Origin: Poriferisocius sp965200775
Lineage (GTDB): Bacteria; Actinomycetota; Acidimicrobiia; Acidimicrobiales; Bin134
Direction: 5' to 3'
Length of the DNA: 64,000 nucleotides
NCBI GenBank assembly: GCA_965200775.1
Contig: OZ241383.1
Span: forward strand, 1,984,001 to 2,048,000
Shown here: positions 32,785 through 45,432 of the stretch, in pieces
Layout of the letters: every line of letters begins with the position of its first letter
Numbering within the stretch: position 1 is the first letter of the stretch
Program-made: the position numbers and the translations under genes
The notes under the pieces: generated by a model
Told to the model about the DNA's origin: nothing
Database searches by the model: none
The model's input: the letters and a program-made list of their open reading frames with translations, nothing else

Positions 32785-35046
32785 TTAGACCTCGGCCAGC
32801 GCCCGCCACACCCTCTCCGGGGTGGTGGGCATGTCGATGTGGGCTACGCCCAGGTACGACACCGCATCAACCACCGCGTTGTGGATGGCGGGGGTTGACC
32901 CGATGGTGCCCGACTCGCCGATGCCCTTGGCCCCCAGCGGGTTCAACGGGCTGGCCGTCTCGGTGTTGCTCACCTCGAACGACGGCAGCTCGGCTGCGCT
33001 GGGCATCAGATAGTCCATGAGGCTGGACGTGCGGGGGTTGGCCTCGTCGTCGTACTGCACCCACTCGAACAGCGCCTGGGCAGCACCCTGGGCCACTCCC
33101 CCGTGCTGCTGGCCGGCCACAAGAAGCGGGTTCAGCACCGTGCCGCAGTCGTCCACCGCTACGTGGCGCAAAAGCTCCACCCCGCCGGTCTCGGTGTCCA
33201 CCTCCACCACGGCCACGTGAGCCCCGAACGGGAAGCTGGAGCCACCCTGGTCGAAGTCGAGTTCGTGGGTGATCATCCCGCCTTCGGCGGCCGAGGCCAG
33301 ATCGGCCCACGACGCCGACTGGGCCGGCACCCCGGCAACGTGCAATCCGCCGTCGCCCACCACGATGTCGTCGGCGCTGGCCTCCAGTTGCTGGGCGGCC
33401 AGCTCCTTGGCCTGGGCCAGCACCTCCTCGCTAGCCCGGAACACCGCGCTGCCCGCGGTTTGCAACGACCGCGACCCCATGGTTCCCGCGCCGCGGGGGA
33501 TCTCGTCGGTGTCCGACTGGATCAGCTTCACGCTCTCCATGGGCACGCCCAGCAGCTCGTGGACGATCATCGAGAACGCCGTCTCGTGGCCCTGGCCGTG
33601 AGCGCTGGTGCCCACCCGCACCTCCACGTTGCCGTCGCTCAGCACGTCGACCCGGCCGTACTCGGTGTGCAGGCCCAACGGCGCGGTGATCTCCACGTAG
33701 GCTGACACCCCGATCCCCAGCAGCTTGGAATCGCCCGCTTCCCGCCGGGAGGCCTGTTCGGCCCGCAGATCGGCGTAACCCGACGCCGCGAGAGCCGCGT
33801 TCAGGGCCTTCTCGTACTCGCCGGAGTCGTACTGGGCGCCGGTGAGGGTTGCGAAGGGGAACTCGTCGGGGCCGATGAAGTTGAGCCGCCTGATCTCCGC
33901 GGGGTCAACGCCCAGCTCGTCGGCGGCCACGTCCAGCACACGCTCCAGGATTTGGGTGGCCTCGGGGCGGCCCGCTCCTCGGTAGGCGCCGATCTGCGTG
34001 GTGTTGGTCACAACCGAGTCGCCGGAGAACTTGATCTTGGGAATCTTGTAGACGCCTTGCGACATGGTCTGGGTGAGCACGGTCAAGAAGCTGCCGATGG
34101 CCGGGTAGGCCCCGGAGTCGGCCAGCACGTGTAGCTGCAGTCCGGTGATGCGGTTGTCGGCGTCGAACCCCATCCTGGCGGTGAGGGTGTGGCCCCGACC
34201 GTGCATCAGCGACACCATGTCCTCCGAGCGCGACTCGGTCCACTTCACCGGACGGCCCAGCTCCAGCGCAGCCTTGGCCGACACCAAGTACTCGGGATAG
34301 ATGCCGCTCTTGGCCCCGAAACCGCCCCCCACGGCAGGAGCGAGAATCCGAACGTTGGCCGAATCCAATCCCAGCAGGCCGGCAAACCCGTCGCGCAGGC
34401 CGATGGGGGCCTGACTGGGCAGGGTCACCGTCATGCCCCCGTCGGGGATTCCGGGCTCCACCAGCACCCCGTTGGGCTCCATGGGGACCGCGGCCAGCCG
34501 CTGGCTCTCCATGGTCACCTCAGCCACATGGGCCGCTTCGGCCAGGCCGTCGTCGTCGCCCAGCTCGGTGTGGAACGCCAGGTTGCCGCCTTCGTTTTGG
34601 GGCCAGATCACCTCGGCGCCATCGTCGAGGGCCTTGTTAGGGTCGGCGTTGGCCGGCAATGGGTCGTAGTCCACCAACACCGCCTCGGCAGCGTCAACGC
34701 CCTGCTCTCGGGTTTCGGTCACCACGGCGGCCACGATGTCGCCCACGAACCGCACCCGGTCGCCCACGATCTGGGGGCGCTCGAACACCGGCAGCATGGG
34801 GAACCCGGCGGTGGCGGGCAGGCCGACGTTCTCCCCGGTGTACAAGGCGAGCACGCCGTCCATGGCCTCGGCCTCGGAGGTGTCCACCGATTCGACGACG
34901 GCGTGGGCGATGGGCGATCGCACAAAGGTGATGAAGGTGGTTCCTTCGGGAGCGATGTCGTCGTAGTAACGCTCCTCGCCGGTCAACAGCCCCGGATCTT
35001 CGCGGCGGACTACGGAATTGCCCAGGATCGAGCCAGATTTCGACAC
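32785..35046 (-). CDS. xanthine dehydrogenase-family molybdopterin-binding subunit, form II-like (orphan large subunit)
   Basis: 753 residues. It has the Ald_Xan_dh_C2 fold with VGGGFGAKSGIYPEYLVSAKAALELGRPVKW and GTSAHGQGHETAFSMIVHELLG, and the active-site Glu in GAKGIGESGTIGS near the C-terminus. The active-site loop reads AYRGAGR (Gly357), the form II signature, so no Cu-ligating Cys: it is not a form I CO dehydrogenase. It is related to aldehyde/aryl or other hydroxylases. No medium or small subunit is adjacent; the nearest unpaired [2Fe-2S] gene is at 42.5 kb. It diverges from the esterase gene. Confidence 0.85.
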   Translation of the reverse strand: MSKSGSILGNSVVRREDPGLLTGEERYYDDIAPEGTTFITFVRSPIAHAVVESVDTSEAEAMDGVLALYTGENVGLPATAGFPMLPVFERPQIVGDRVRFVGDIVAAVVTETREQGVDAAEAVLVDYDPLPANADPNKALDDGAEVIWPQNEGGNLAFHTELGDDDGLAEAAHVAEVTMESQRLAAVPMEPNGVLVEPGIPDGGMTVTLPSQAPIGLRDGFAGLLGLDSANVRILAPAVGGGFGAKSGIYPEYLVSAKAALELGRPVKWTESRSEDMVSLMHGRGHTLTARMGFDADNRITGLQLHVLADSGAYPAIGSFLTVLTQTMSQGVYKIPKIKFSGDSVVTNTTQIGAYRGAGRPEATQILERVLDVAADELGVDPAEIRRLNFIGPDEFPFATLTGAQYDSGEYEKALNAALAASGYADLRAEQASRREAGDSKLLGIGVSAYVEITAPLGLHTEYGRVDVLSDGNVEVRVGTSAHGQGHETAFSMIVHELLGVPMESVKLIQSDTDEIPRGAGTMGSRSLQTAGSAVFRASEEVLAQAKELAAQQLEASADDIVVGDGGLHVAGVPAQSASWADLASAAEGGMITHELDFDQGGSSFPFGAHVAVVEVDTETGGVELLRHVAVDDCGTVLNPLLVAGQQHGGVAQGAAQALFEWVQYDDEANPRTSSLMDYLMPSAAELPSFEVSNTETASPLNPLGAKGIGESGTIGSTPAIHNAVVDAVSYLGVAHIDMPTTPERVWRALAEV

Positions 35047-35143
35047 GGTTTCCCCTTTGTTCTTCAGGCTTGTCGTTCCCGAGAACCGGGTCCCGGAAAG
35101 GGGATATTGTCCTCGGGAGTCGGGAGGATGTTAGAACCAGACA

Positions 35144-36094
35144 ATGGATTTAGGCCAGCTTTACGACCCAACCCTGGACGAGTTCGCACCTGAGGCCCTG
35201 GAACTTCTGTCCAATTTCTCGTTCGACTCGCTCAACTTCGACCTGTCCACACCCGAAGGACTGGCACGAGCCCGCGATTTCGAGTCGTTCGGCGCAGGCT
35301 TTTTCCCCACTGTTCCCGACTCCGAACTCGACATCCGCTCCTACCCCGGCGGGGCCGGTGACAAGTTGGAGATGCGGGTATTCGCGCCCGACGGCCCGGC
35401 CCGGGCGGTGTATCTCGACATCCACGGTGGTGGGTTCTTCATGGGCCACCCCAGGATGGTCGACGTGCGCAACCGGCAGATGGCCACCAGCCACCAGATC
35501 GCGGTGGTCAGCGCCCAGTACCGTCTGGCTCCCGAGCATCCCTGGCCTGCCGGGCCCGACGATTGCGAGGCGGCCGCACTGTGGGCGCTGGATGCGGGCC
35601 GCCGGGAGTTCGGATCGGTGCCGATGCTGATCGGCGGGGGGTCGGCGGGGGCCAACCTGGCCGCCACCACCCTGGTAAGGCTGCGCGACCGCCACGACGC
35701 CGCCGGAGAGTTCATCGGGGCCAACCTGGTGTTCGGGGTGTACGACCTGAGCGGAACGCCCTCACAGGTGAAGCTGGGCAACACCGGGTTCCGGGACCTG
35801 TACGTGGGCGACTACGACACCCTGGGCCGCCAGAACCCCGACATCTCCCCGCTGTACGCCGACTTGAACGGCCTGTGCCCGGCCCTGTTCACCGTGGGCA
35901 CCCTCGATTACCTGTACGACGACTCGCTGTTCATGGCCGCCAGGTGGCGGGCCGACGGCAACCCGGCCGAGCTGGCCATCTTCCCGGCCTCTCCCCATGG
36001 GTTCACCGCCTTCCCCACCAAGATGGCCGCCGCTGCCAATCAACGGACCGACGCCTGGCTAGCCAGAATCCTGGACGGCGCGATCCGCCGGTAG
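35144..36094 (+). CDS. alpha/beta hydrolase, hormone-sensitive-lipase-type esterase
   Basis: 316 residues from an ATG. HSL-family landmarks: oxyanion motif LDIHGGGFFMGHP (HGGG), SAQYRLAPEHPWPAGPDDCEAA, nucleophile GGGSAGANLA (Ser), acid TLDYLYDDS, and His in SPHGF. All catalytic residues are present. It is cytosolic (no signal). It is divergent from the molybdoenzyme gene, 97 bp away, with the inverted repeat TCCCCTTT/AAAGGGGA at 35051-35058 and 35097-35104. It probably hydrolyses short-chain esters. Confidence 0.9.
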   Translation: MDLGQLYDPTLDEFAPEALELLSNFSFDSLNFDLSTPEGLARARDFESFGAGFFPTVPDSELDIRSYPGGAGDKLEMRVFAPDGPARAVYLDIHGGGFFMGHPRMVDVRNRQMATSHQIAVVSAQYRLAPEHPWPAGPDDCEAAALWALDAGRREFGSVPMLIGGGSAGANLAATTLVRLRDRHDAAGEFIGANLVFGVYDLSGTPSQVKLGNTGFRDLYVGDYDTLGRQNPDISPLYADLNGLCPALFTVGTLDYLYDDSLFMAARWRADGNPAELAIFPASPHGFTAFPTKMAAAANQRTDAWLARILDGAIRR

Positions 36095-36123
36095 CTACCC
36101 GCAGGCTGTCCATCAGCCGGCCG

Positions 36124-37362
36124 TCAACCGGTGGCGTTCATGTGCCGGAAGCGGCGGCGGGCAAGCTGAGCGGCCAAATAAACGGCCTCCACCATGGCGG
36201 TAATGGCCAGCACCCAGCGGATGCCCATGACGCCGGCCAGGCGGCCTTGCACCAAAATGCTCAGCGGCGCGGCCAGGCCGAACAGCATCATCCAGAGGCT
36301 CATCACCCGCCCTCGAAAGCTGTCGTCGCACAGACTCTGCAGCGCGCTGGTGAGGGTGGGCATGGTCACCATGAAGGCCAGACCCACCGCCCCCATGGCA
36401 AGCACACCCAGAACGAACGTGGGTGCCGCCGCCAGCACCATCGTGAACAGCGCCACCGCGCCGATCCCAATGGTGGTTAGGCGGCTGTAAGGAGTGCCTC
36501 TGTCGAATTGCAGCAGCAACGCGGCACCGACCAGCGAACCCACCCCGAACGCGCCCAGCAGAATACCGAACCCGGCCGCATCCACCCCGAAGGCGTCGTC
36601 GGCGATCACCGGAGCCAACCACTGGGTGGGGGAAATCGCCGCGGCCAGCATGAAACTGGCCAACATCACCACCCGGATGCCCTCAATGCTACGGGCGTAG
36701 TGGAATCCCGAAAGGAAGTCGGACAGGAAGCCTTGACCCGACGGTGAGGCCGGAGGTGGGCGAGGCGGCAACCGGCTCAATCCCAAAATGAGCACCACGA
36801 AGCTGGCGGCGTTGAACCAGAAGGCCGCAGCCGGACCCCAAAACTGGATCAGCCACCCGCCCAGCATTGGACCCACTGCCCGAGAGACATTCCACTGGGT
36901 GGAGTTCAAGAAGATGGCGTTGCGCATGACACCGCCCGGTACCAACTCCACCACGATGGCCTGCTGCACCGGCGCGCCGACCGACGCAGTCGCTCCCCCG
37001 CCGATGGAGAAGGCAACCAGTACCCAGAACGTCTCGAGGTCAATCTGGACAACCCAGGCCAAAGCCACCGCCACTACCATCTGGCCGATCACCGTGGCAA
37101 GAAAGAGACGGGTACGGCTGTAGCGGTCGGCTAGCGATCCCCCGAAGGGGCTCATCAGGAATAGGGGAATCAGCCCGGCGGTGGCCGCCACCGTCACCTT
37201 CCAGGGGTCGTCGGTGATGTCCTCAACCAACCACCCAATGGCAGCCAGGTACATCATCGATCCGGTGTTGGAAACCACGCTGGTGGTCCAATACAGCCGG
37301 TAGTCCCGATAGCCCAGCGCCTGTACCGACACCGGTACCCGCCGATCAGGACCAGTGTTCAC
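36124..37362 (-). CDS. MFS transporter (MFS_3/EntS-like)
   Basis: 412 residues from a GTG. About twelve hydrophobic segments are visible, the first near 14-42 (YRLYWTTSVVSNTGSMMYLAAIGWLV). GGSLADRYSRTRLFLATVIGQM is the MFS loop 2-3 motif (GxLADRxxRR-like), and the second-half MS-containing segment follows LTSALQSLCDDSFRGRVMSLWMMLFGLAAPL, typical of the MFS_3 exporter group. It probably exports a small hydrophobic compound or siderophore-like substrate. It is convergent with the esterase gene. Confidence 0.87.
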   Translation of the reverse strand: MNTGPDRRVPVSVQALGYRDYRLYWTTSVVSNTGSMMYLAAIGWLVEDITDDPWKVTVAATAGLIPLFLMSPFGGSLADRYSRTRLFLATVIGQMVVAVALAWVVQIDLETFWVLVAFSIGGGATASVGAPVQQAIVVELVPGGVMRNAIFLNSTQWNVSRAVGPMLGGWLIQFWGPAAAFWFNAASFVVLILGLSRLPPRPPPASPSGQGFLSDFLSGFHYARSIEGIRVVMLASFMLAAAISPTQWLAPVIADDAFGVDAAGFGILLGAFGVGSLVGAALLLQFDRGTPYSRLTTIGIGAVALFTMVLAAAPTFVLGVLAMGAVGLAFMVTMPTLTSALQSLCDDSFRGRVMSLWMMLFGLAAPLSILVQGRLAGVMGIRWVLAITAMVEAVYLAAQLARRRFRHMNATG

Positions 37363-37500
37363 CTACTCTTTCTACTCCCATCCCGGCGGCCGCGAGACAG
37401 CCAGAGTCGGGGGCTGCCGACCGGCGGCCCCGGCTTGGGCAGGCCCAACAAACTCAGGGGCCGGCGGCGGTCACGGTGTCGGTTTCGCGGCCCGAGCGGA

Positions 37501-37590
37501 TCACCTGGCCGGGAAGGGTGCCGGTGAGCGCTCCAGCCCCGGGCCCGCGCCGTCCACCACCATCCCGTCCCGAATCAGGCAACCCAACAT
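37501..37590 (-). pseudogene. N-terminal remnant of an N-acyl-D-amino-acid deacylase-like amidohydrolase
   Basis: The ATG at 37590 opens MLGCLIRDGMVVDGAG, the classic strand at the start of D-aminoacylase/Amidohydro_3 enzymes (LIRxGxVVDGxG), then a stop after 29 codons. The remainder of the gene is not found. It lies in the 392-bp interval between the MFS and UDP-galactopyranose mutase starts, where nothing else is recognisable. The motif is short, so chance similarity cannot be excluded. Confidence 0.35.
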
Positions 37591-37754
37591 GGCAGACCCC
37601 TGCTCTGCCGATTCCGAAGCGCGCTGCGCTATCGTCAGCGTCTGGTCTAGTTGGCCTTGGCCCCACCGTAACCCGAGCCCGTGACTGGAGCCCCGATGAC
37701 GCCACCCTCGATGCCCCCTTGCGCAATGGAACCGATTGTCGCTGGGGCCACCCC

Positions 37755-38891
37755 GTGAAGCAGCGCATCGCCGTGGTCGGGGCCGGTTGGACGGGAGTGG
37801 TGGCCGGCCGCTTGCTCACCGATGCGGGCTTCGCCGTGGAGGTGCTGGAGAAAACTGGCGTGGTGGGCGGCCACTCCCGGGCGGAGACCATGAACGGGGT
37901 GGTGTACGAACCCAACGGGGCTCACATCTTCCACACCTCCATCCCCGAGGTGAACCGATTTGTGAACGCTCACGGCCTCACCCGCCCCTACGACCACAAG
38001 GTGCTCACCAAGGTGTACCTGTCGCCCGACGACGAAGACCACGAAAGCCACCTGCTGTCGTGGCCCCCGCAGGTGTCCGAGCTCCGAGAGCTACCTGTGT
38101 GGCCGACCGTAGAGCGGGAGCTGGCCGCCCTTCCCCCTCAACCCACCGGCAACAACTTCGAGGACTTCGTGGTGTCGATGATGGGCCGCACCCTCTACGA
38201 CCTGTTCATCCGGGACTACACCGCCAAGCAGTGGGGCCGCCCGGCCACCGAGTTGTCGGCCCGGTTCGCCCCCAAGCGAGTGGAGCTGCGTGACGACGGT
38301 CACCGGGGGCTGTTCCGAGACCGCTGGCAGTACTTCCCGCCCAACGGCATCAACGAGGTGATCGAGTCGGTGCTGTCCACCGTGGCCGTCACCCTGGATT
38401 CCGAGATCACCATCGACGACGCCGACCGCCTGGCCCGGGACTACGACATGGTGATCGTCACCGCCGCACTGGACGACTTCGCCCGCTGCCCCGGCGAGCT
38501 GGAGTGGCGAGGCATTGAGATGCGGTCCCGCCATTTTCCGGTGGACGGACCAGGCGACGTGCTGACCCCGGCCTACGTGACCAACCAGCCGTCGAACCGG
38601 GTGCCCCACACCCGCACGGTGGAGACCAAGCACGCCACCGGCCAGCAGATCGGAGGCACGGTGGTGAGCGAGGAAATGCCCGGCGCCCCCCGCCGCCACT
38701 ACCCGGTACATACCGTGGACGAGGCCAACGAGCGGCGCAACGCCGAGCTGGCCGAGCAGATCACCGCCCGGTTCGAGATCCCGGTGAGGTTCGCCGGACG
38801 GCTGGCCACCTACCGCTACATCAACCAGGACGAGGCCATAGCCGACGCCATGGCCGTGGCCGACCAAGTGGCGGCCGAACTCACGGATTAG
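37755..38891 (+). CDS. glf: UDP-galactopyranose mutase
   Basis: 378 residues from the GTG at 37755; the open frame upstream carries no fold. FAD motif AVVGAGWTGVVAGRLLTDAGF, then GPNGAHIFHTS-like NGAHIFHTSIPEVNRFVN and FIRDYTAKQWGRPATELSARFAPKRVELR (KQWG conserved in Glf), and C-terminal YRYINQDEAIADAM. It interconverts UDP-galactopyranose and UDP-galactofuranose for cell-wall or exopolysaccharide galactofuran. It is followed after 7 bp by the hydantoinase/oxoprolinase gene, an arrangement that looks incidental. Confidence 0.9.
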   Translation: MKQRIAVVGAGWTGVVAGRLLTDAGFAVEVLEKTGVVGGHSRAETMNGVVYEPNGAHIFHTSIPEVNRFVNAHGLTRPYDHKVLTKVYLSPDDEDHESHLLSWPPQVSELRELPVWPTVERELAALPPQPTGNNFEDFVVSMMGRTLYDLFIRDYTAKQWGRPATELSARFAPKRVELRDDGHRGLFRDRWQYFPPNGINEVIESVLSTVAVTLDSEITIDDADRLARDYDMVIVTAALDDFARCPGELEWRGIEMRSRHFPVDGPGDVLTPAYVTNQPSNRVPHTRTVETKHATGQQIGGTVVSEEMPGAPRRHYPVHTVDEANERRNAELAEQITARFEIPVRFAGRLATYRYINQDEAIADAMAVADQVAAELTD

Positions 38892-38898
38892 AGCGCCA

Positions 38899-42504
<3,606 letters not shown>

Positions 42505-42538
42505 CCCGCCCCCTCAGCTCCAATCAAGCGGCAGGGGG

Positions 42539-43057
42539 CTAGGTGCCGTTGGTGGTGCGACGGTGGGCCAGGCGGACGCCATCGACAATGCTGGTGTAGC
42601 CGGTGCAGCGGCACAGCGTGCCGGCCAGGAACTCCCTTATCTCACGGTCGGTGGGCTCGCCGGAATCGGCGGGTCGCTCGGCCAGCCAGGCCACGGTGGA
42701 CATCACGATGCCGGGGGTGCAAAAGCCGCACTGGAAGCTCATGGCATCGGCGAAGGCCTGTTGCACCGGCCCCAGCTTCGGGTTGGCCGGATCGGAGACA
42801 TCCACCAGCCCCTCGATGGTGGTTACCTCGCACCCGTCGGCCTGCACCGCCAGCAAGAGGCACGACCTCACGGCCACGCCGTCCACCAGAAGGGTGCAAG
42901 ACCCACACACCCCGTGCTCGCAAGCCAGATGGGTGCCGGTCAACCCGCACTGGCGGCGCAGGAAATCGGCCAGCGTGGTACGCATCTCGGCCTCGGCGCG
43001 GTGTTCAACCCCGTTCGCCCGCAGGCCAATCGTCCTCACGGGGCTCGACTGCTCCAC
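42539..43057 (-). CDS. (2Fe-2S)-binding protein, small subunit of a molybdenum hydroxylase
   Basis: 172 residues. The plant-type ferredoxin cluster is GTHLACEHGVCGSCTLLVDGVAVRSC (four Cys). The second cluster is FQCGFCTPGIVMS...GTLCRCTGYTSIVDGV. This is the CoxS/XdhA-small-subunit layout, transferring electrons between the Mo centre and FAD. No large or medium subunit is adjacent; the orphan large subunit at 32.8 kb is a candidate partner. It starts 3 bp after the SDR stop, so they share a transcript. Confidence 0.9.
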   Translation of the reverse strand: MEQSSPVRTIGLRANGVEHRAEAEMRTTLADFLRRQCGLTGTHLACEHGVCGSCTLLVDGVAVRSCLLLAVQADGCEVTTIEGLVDVSDPANPKLGPVQQAFADAMSFQCGFCTPGIVMSTVAWLAERPADSGEPTDREIREFLAGTLCRCTGYTSIVDGVRLAHRRTTNGT

Positions 43058-43060
43058 CGG

Positions 43061-43861
43061 CTACCAACCGATGCTCTGGCCTGCATTGGCCCGCATGATC
43101 TGACCGGTCACGAGGCGTGCGGCGTCGGACGCCAGGAACCAGATCAGGTTGGCCTGGTCGGAGGCCTCACACACCTCGCCGAGCGGGGAGCGATCCCGCA
43201 TCAGCTTGAGGTAGGAATCCATCTCCGCCGGATCGACCCGACCCTCGGCGTCGCGCAGGTGGCCGCCCACGAAGTTGGTGAGGGTGAACCCGGGGGCGAT
43301 GGTGTTGACCCGCACCCCATGGGGCCCCGCCTCCACGGCCAGCGACTGGGTGAGCATGGCCACCGCGGCCTTGGTGGCGGCGTACACCGACAGGCCCCCC
43401 ACCGGGGTGTTTATGGCGGTGGCCGACACGTTGATGATCGACCCCGAGCCCTGGGGGGCCATGACCCGCATCGCCGCCTGGCACCCGAAGAAAACTCCCT
43501 TGAAGTTGATGGCCAGCACCCGATCCAGCTCCGCCTCGGTCACATCCACCACGTCGCCGTAGCTGCCCACCCCGGCCACGTTGACCATCACATCCAGCCG
43601 ACCGAACTCGTCCACCGCTCTCGCCACCAGAGCGCTCACCAGGTGGGACTGGGTGGTGTCGGTGGGCTGGGCCACCGCCCGGCCCCCCTGAGCGACGATC
43701 CGGTCCCGGGTTCGGCGGGCCCCCTCACCGTCGATATCACCCAGCACCACGGCGGCACCGGCCGCGGCCAGCGTCTCGGCGGCGGCCTCGCCGATGCCAC
43801 TGGCAGCCCCGGTGATGCAGGCCACACGCCCGGCCATGTCGAACACCCCAAGCCCGTCCAT
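43061..43861 (-). CDS. SDR family oxidoreductase
   Basis: 266 residues from the ATG at 43861; an alternative upstream start (43921) would add 20 residues without fold. GAASGIGEAAAETLAAAGAAVVLGDID is the NAD(P) site, VNVAGVGSYG the NNAG-equivalent, and VYAATKAA carries the catalytic Tyr-x-x-x-Lys. ANAGQSIGW closes the protein. A general alcohol/ketone dehydrogenase; the substrate is unknown. It is directly upstream of the [2Fe-2S] gene and divergent from the PAC2 gene. Confidence 0.87.
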   Translation of the reverse strand: MDGLGVFDMAGRVACITGAASGIGEAAAETLAAAGAAVVLGDIDGEGARRTRDRIVAQGGRAVAQPTDTTQSHLVSALVARAVDEFGRLDVMVNVAGVGSYGDVVDVTEAELDRVLAINFKGVFFGCQAAMRVMAPQGSGSIINVSATAINTPVGGLSVYAATKAAVAMLTQSLAVEAGPHGVRVNTIAPGFTLTNFVGGHLRDAEGRVDPAEMDSYLKLMRDRSPLGEVCEASDQANLIWFLASDAARLVTGQIMRANAGQSIGW

Positions 43862-43976
43862 CAAACCAGTCTTGCCGACCGCAACACCGCCTGCCCCACC
43901 ACTGCTCACAACCCCTCGCACGCGACTCGCTGGTAACCGGTTTGCCCCAGTGCGGTGTAGGTGTGAGTCTGGGCTT

Positions 43977-44834
43977 ATGGCGCGGGAGCTGGAGTGGTTC
44001 GTGGATCAGCCCGTCCAACACGAACCGGTCATGTTGGTGGCTCTGGAGGGTTTGTTCGACGCCGCCGACGCGGCCACCACCGCAGTGCGATTGCTGAAGG
44101 AAAGCGCCCACAGCGTCGAGCCGCTGGCACGCATCGACTCGGAGGAGTTCTTCAACTTCCAGGACCGCCGCCCCGAAGTCCGCTTGGATGACAGCGGCAA
44201 CCGGGTCATCGACTGGCCGGTCACCGAGGTCTCGGCGGTGGAGCGTTTCGGGGCCAAGCATCCCCTGGTGGTTGTGGACGGCGTGGAACCCCACCTCCGG
44301 TGGCGCAGCTTTGCCGAGTACCTGGTGGAGGTGGCCACCGAGACCCGGGCCGGGCTGGTGGTCACCCTCGGGGCCATGGTCGGGATCGCCCCCCACACCA
44401 GACCCCTGGGGGTGGTGGGCAGCTCCACCAACGCCGAGCTGGCCCGAATGTTCGGCCTGGGCCGCCCGAGCTACGAAGGTCCAACCGGCCTGGTGGGAGC
44501 CCTCCACGACGCCCTGGACCAAGCCCGCATCCCGGTGATCTCCATGCGGGTGTCGGTGCCCCACTACGTGCCGGGGCCGCCCAACCCCGAAGCCACCCGG
44601 TCGCTGCTCAAGCGGTTCGAGCTCATTACCGGCATCATCACCGACCACGAGAAGCTGGACGAACCGGCCGTCGCCTGGCGTGAACGGGTGGATTCCGCAG
44701 TGGCCGGCGACGACGATCTCAGGAACTACGTGTCCCAGCTCGAGCAGCAGATCGACGAAGCCGACGACCTTCTGCCCACCGGCGACGACCTCGCCACCCA
44801 GTTCGAGGCCTTCCTCCGTGACCCCTGGAAGTAA
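43977..44834 (+). CDS. PAC2 family protein (proteasome assembly chaperone-like)
   Basis: 285 residues from the ATG at 43977; a longer upstream frame overlaps the divergent SDR gene and was rejected. PAC2 (PF09754) features: VMLVALEGLFDAADAATTAV near the N-terminus, VVVDGVEPHLRWRSFAEYLVEV, TLGAMVGIAPHTRPLGVVGSS, and YEGPTGLVGALHDAL. Actinobacterial members are common and often near ATP-grasp or proteasome genes; the role is unproven. The acidic C-terminal (LEQQIDEADDLLPTGDDLATQFEAFL) resembles the usual coil. Neighbouring genes give no extra clue. Confidence 0.87.
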   Translation: MARELEWFVDQPVQHEPVMLVALEGLFDAADAATTAVRLLKESAHSVEPLARIDSEEFFNFQDRRPEVRLDDSGNRVIDWPVTEVSAVERFGAKHPLVVVDGVEPHLRWRSFAEYLVEVATETRAGLVVTLGAMVGIAPHTRPLGVVGSSTNAELARMFGLGRPSYEGPTGLVGALHDALDQARIPVISMRVSVPHYVPGPPNPEATRSLLKRFELITGIITDHEKLDEPAVAWRERVDSAVAGDDDLRNYVSQLEQQIDEADDLLPTGDDLATQFEAFLRDPWK

Positions 44835-44885
44835 CTCCGGCCCCGCTGATGCCGGGTGCCGCCAGGGCGGACAGACAAAAGGCTT

Positions 44886-45419
44886 CTAGGAAACGGTCAG
44901 GCGGGTAACCGCCTCATCGACAACGGAGGAAGCCAGCTTGCGCAGCGCCTCGTCGTCGAGTGTGGACACGGGGTGGGGGACGGTGACGGTGGGGTACTCG
45001 GCCATGCCCACGGTGGGAGCGAAGGCCTCGACCACGGCCCGGAACGGCTCGGTCACCAGCAGCATGGCGGGGATGCCCCGGGCCTCCATGTGAACGGCGT
45101 CGTGCAGACTGCACGCCGTACAGGCCCCTCAATCACCCAACCCAGAGATGATGAGGTGGGAGCGAGCGGCCAGCATCTCGGCGTCGTCGGCGTCGATGGG
45201 CTTGCCGGCGGCCGACTTGGAGTGGACCACGACATCGGCCACGGGAAGGCGATCCCTCAGGCCCTCGGCCACGTAGGTGAGCAGCTCCTTGGCGTTGGCC
45301 TTGGCGTTCTCGATCACCCCGATCACCACCGGCTCACCCAGCACCGTCCGGGGGGCCATCTTCACCTCATCGACTGAGGCTTCCTCGTAAACCGGCGACA
45401 GAACAGTGACAGACGACAC
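44886..45419 (-). CDS. UGSC-family selenoprotein (Sec97 at in-frame UGA 45131-45129)
   Basis: Reading from the GTG at 45419, preceded by a strong GGAGGG site, the frame runs 96 codons, meets TGA, and then continues open for 80 codons to TAG at 44886. The total is 177 residues with selenocysteine at 97. The junction reads ISGLGD-U-GACTACSLHDAVHMEARGIPAMLLVTEPF, the redox motif of the UGSC family (U-G-S/A-C). Both halves match the family: N-terminal VVIGVIENAKANAKELL, C-terminal VTVPHPVSTLDDE. A SECIS-like hairpin directly follows. The family's reaction is unknown; the motif suggests a selenol/thiol redox centre. Conventional calling would give two truncated pieces. Confidence 0.88.
45094..45119 (-). 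promoter_or_regulatory. SECIS-like hairpin after the UGA of the UGSC gene
   Basis: Starting 9 nt after the UGA, the transcript can form ACGGC/GCCGU (outer 5 bp), then GUGCA/UGCAC (inner 5 bp) around a GUC loop with a 3-nt bulge. The apical UGCAGUCUGCA is nearly the UGCAGGUCUGCA core of E. coli fdhF, and its distance from the UGA is within a base or two of fdhF. The placement supports SelB-dependent Sec insertion. Confidence 0.75.
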
Positions 45420-45432
45420 GGGCCCTCCTCTC

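Noticed and set aside
44886..45089. Separate 67-aa gene starting at the Met after the UGA
   Set aside because: It would begin inside the conserved family domain, without a ribosome site, and cut off the motif; selenocysteine readthrough explains both halves.
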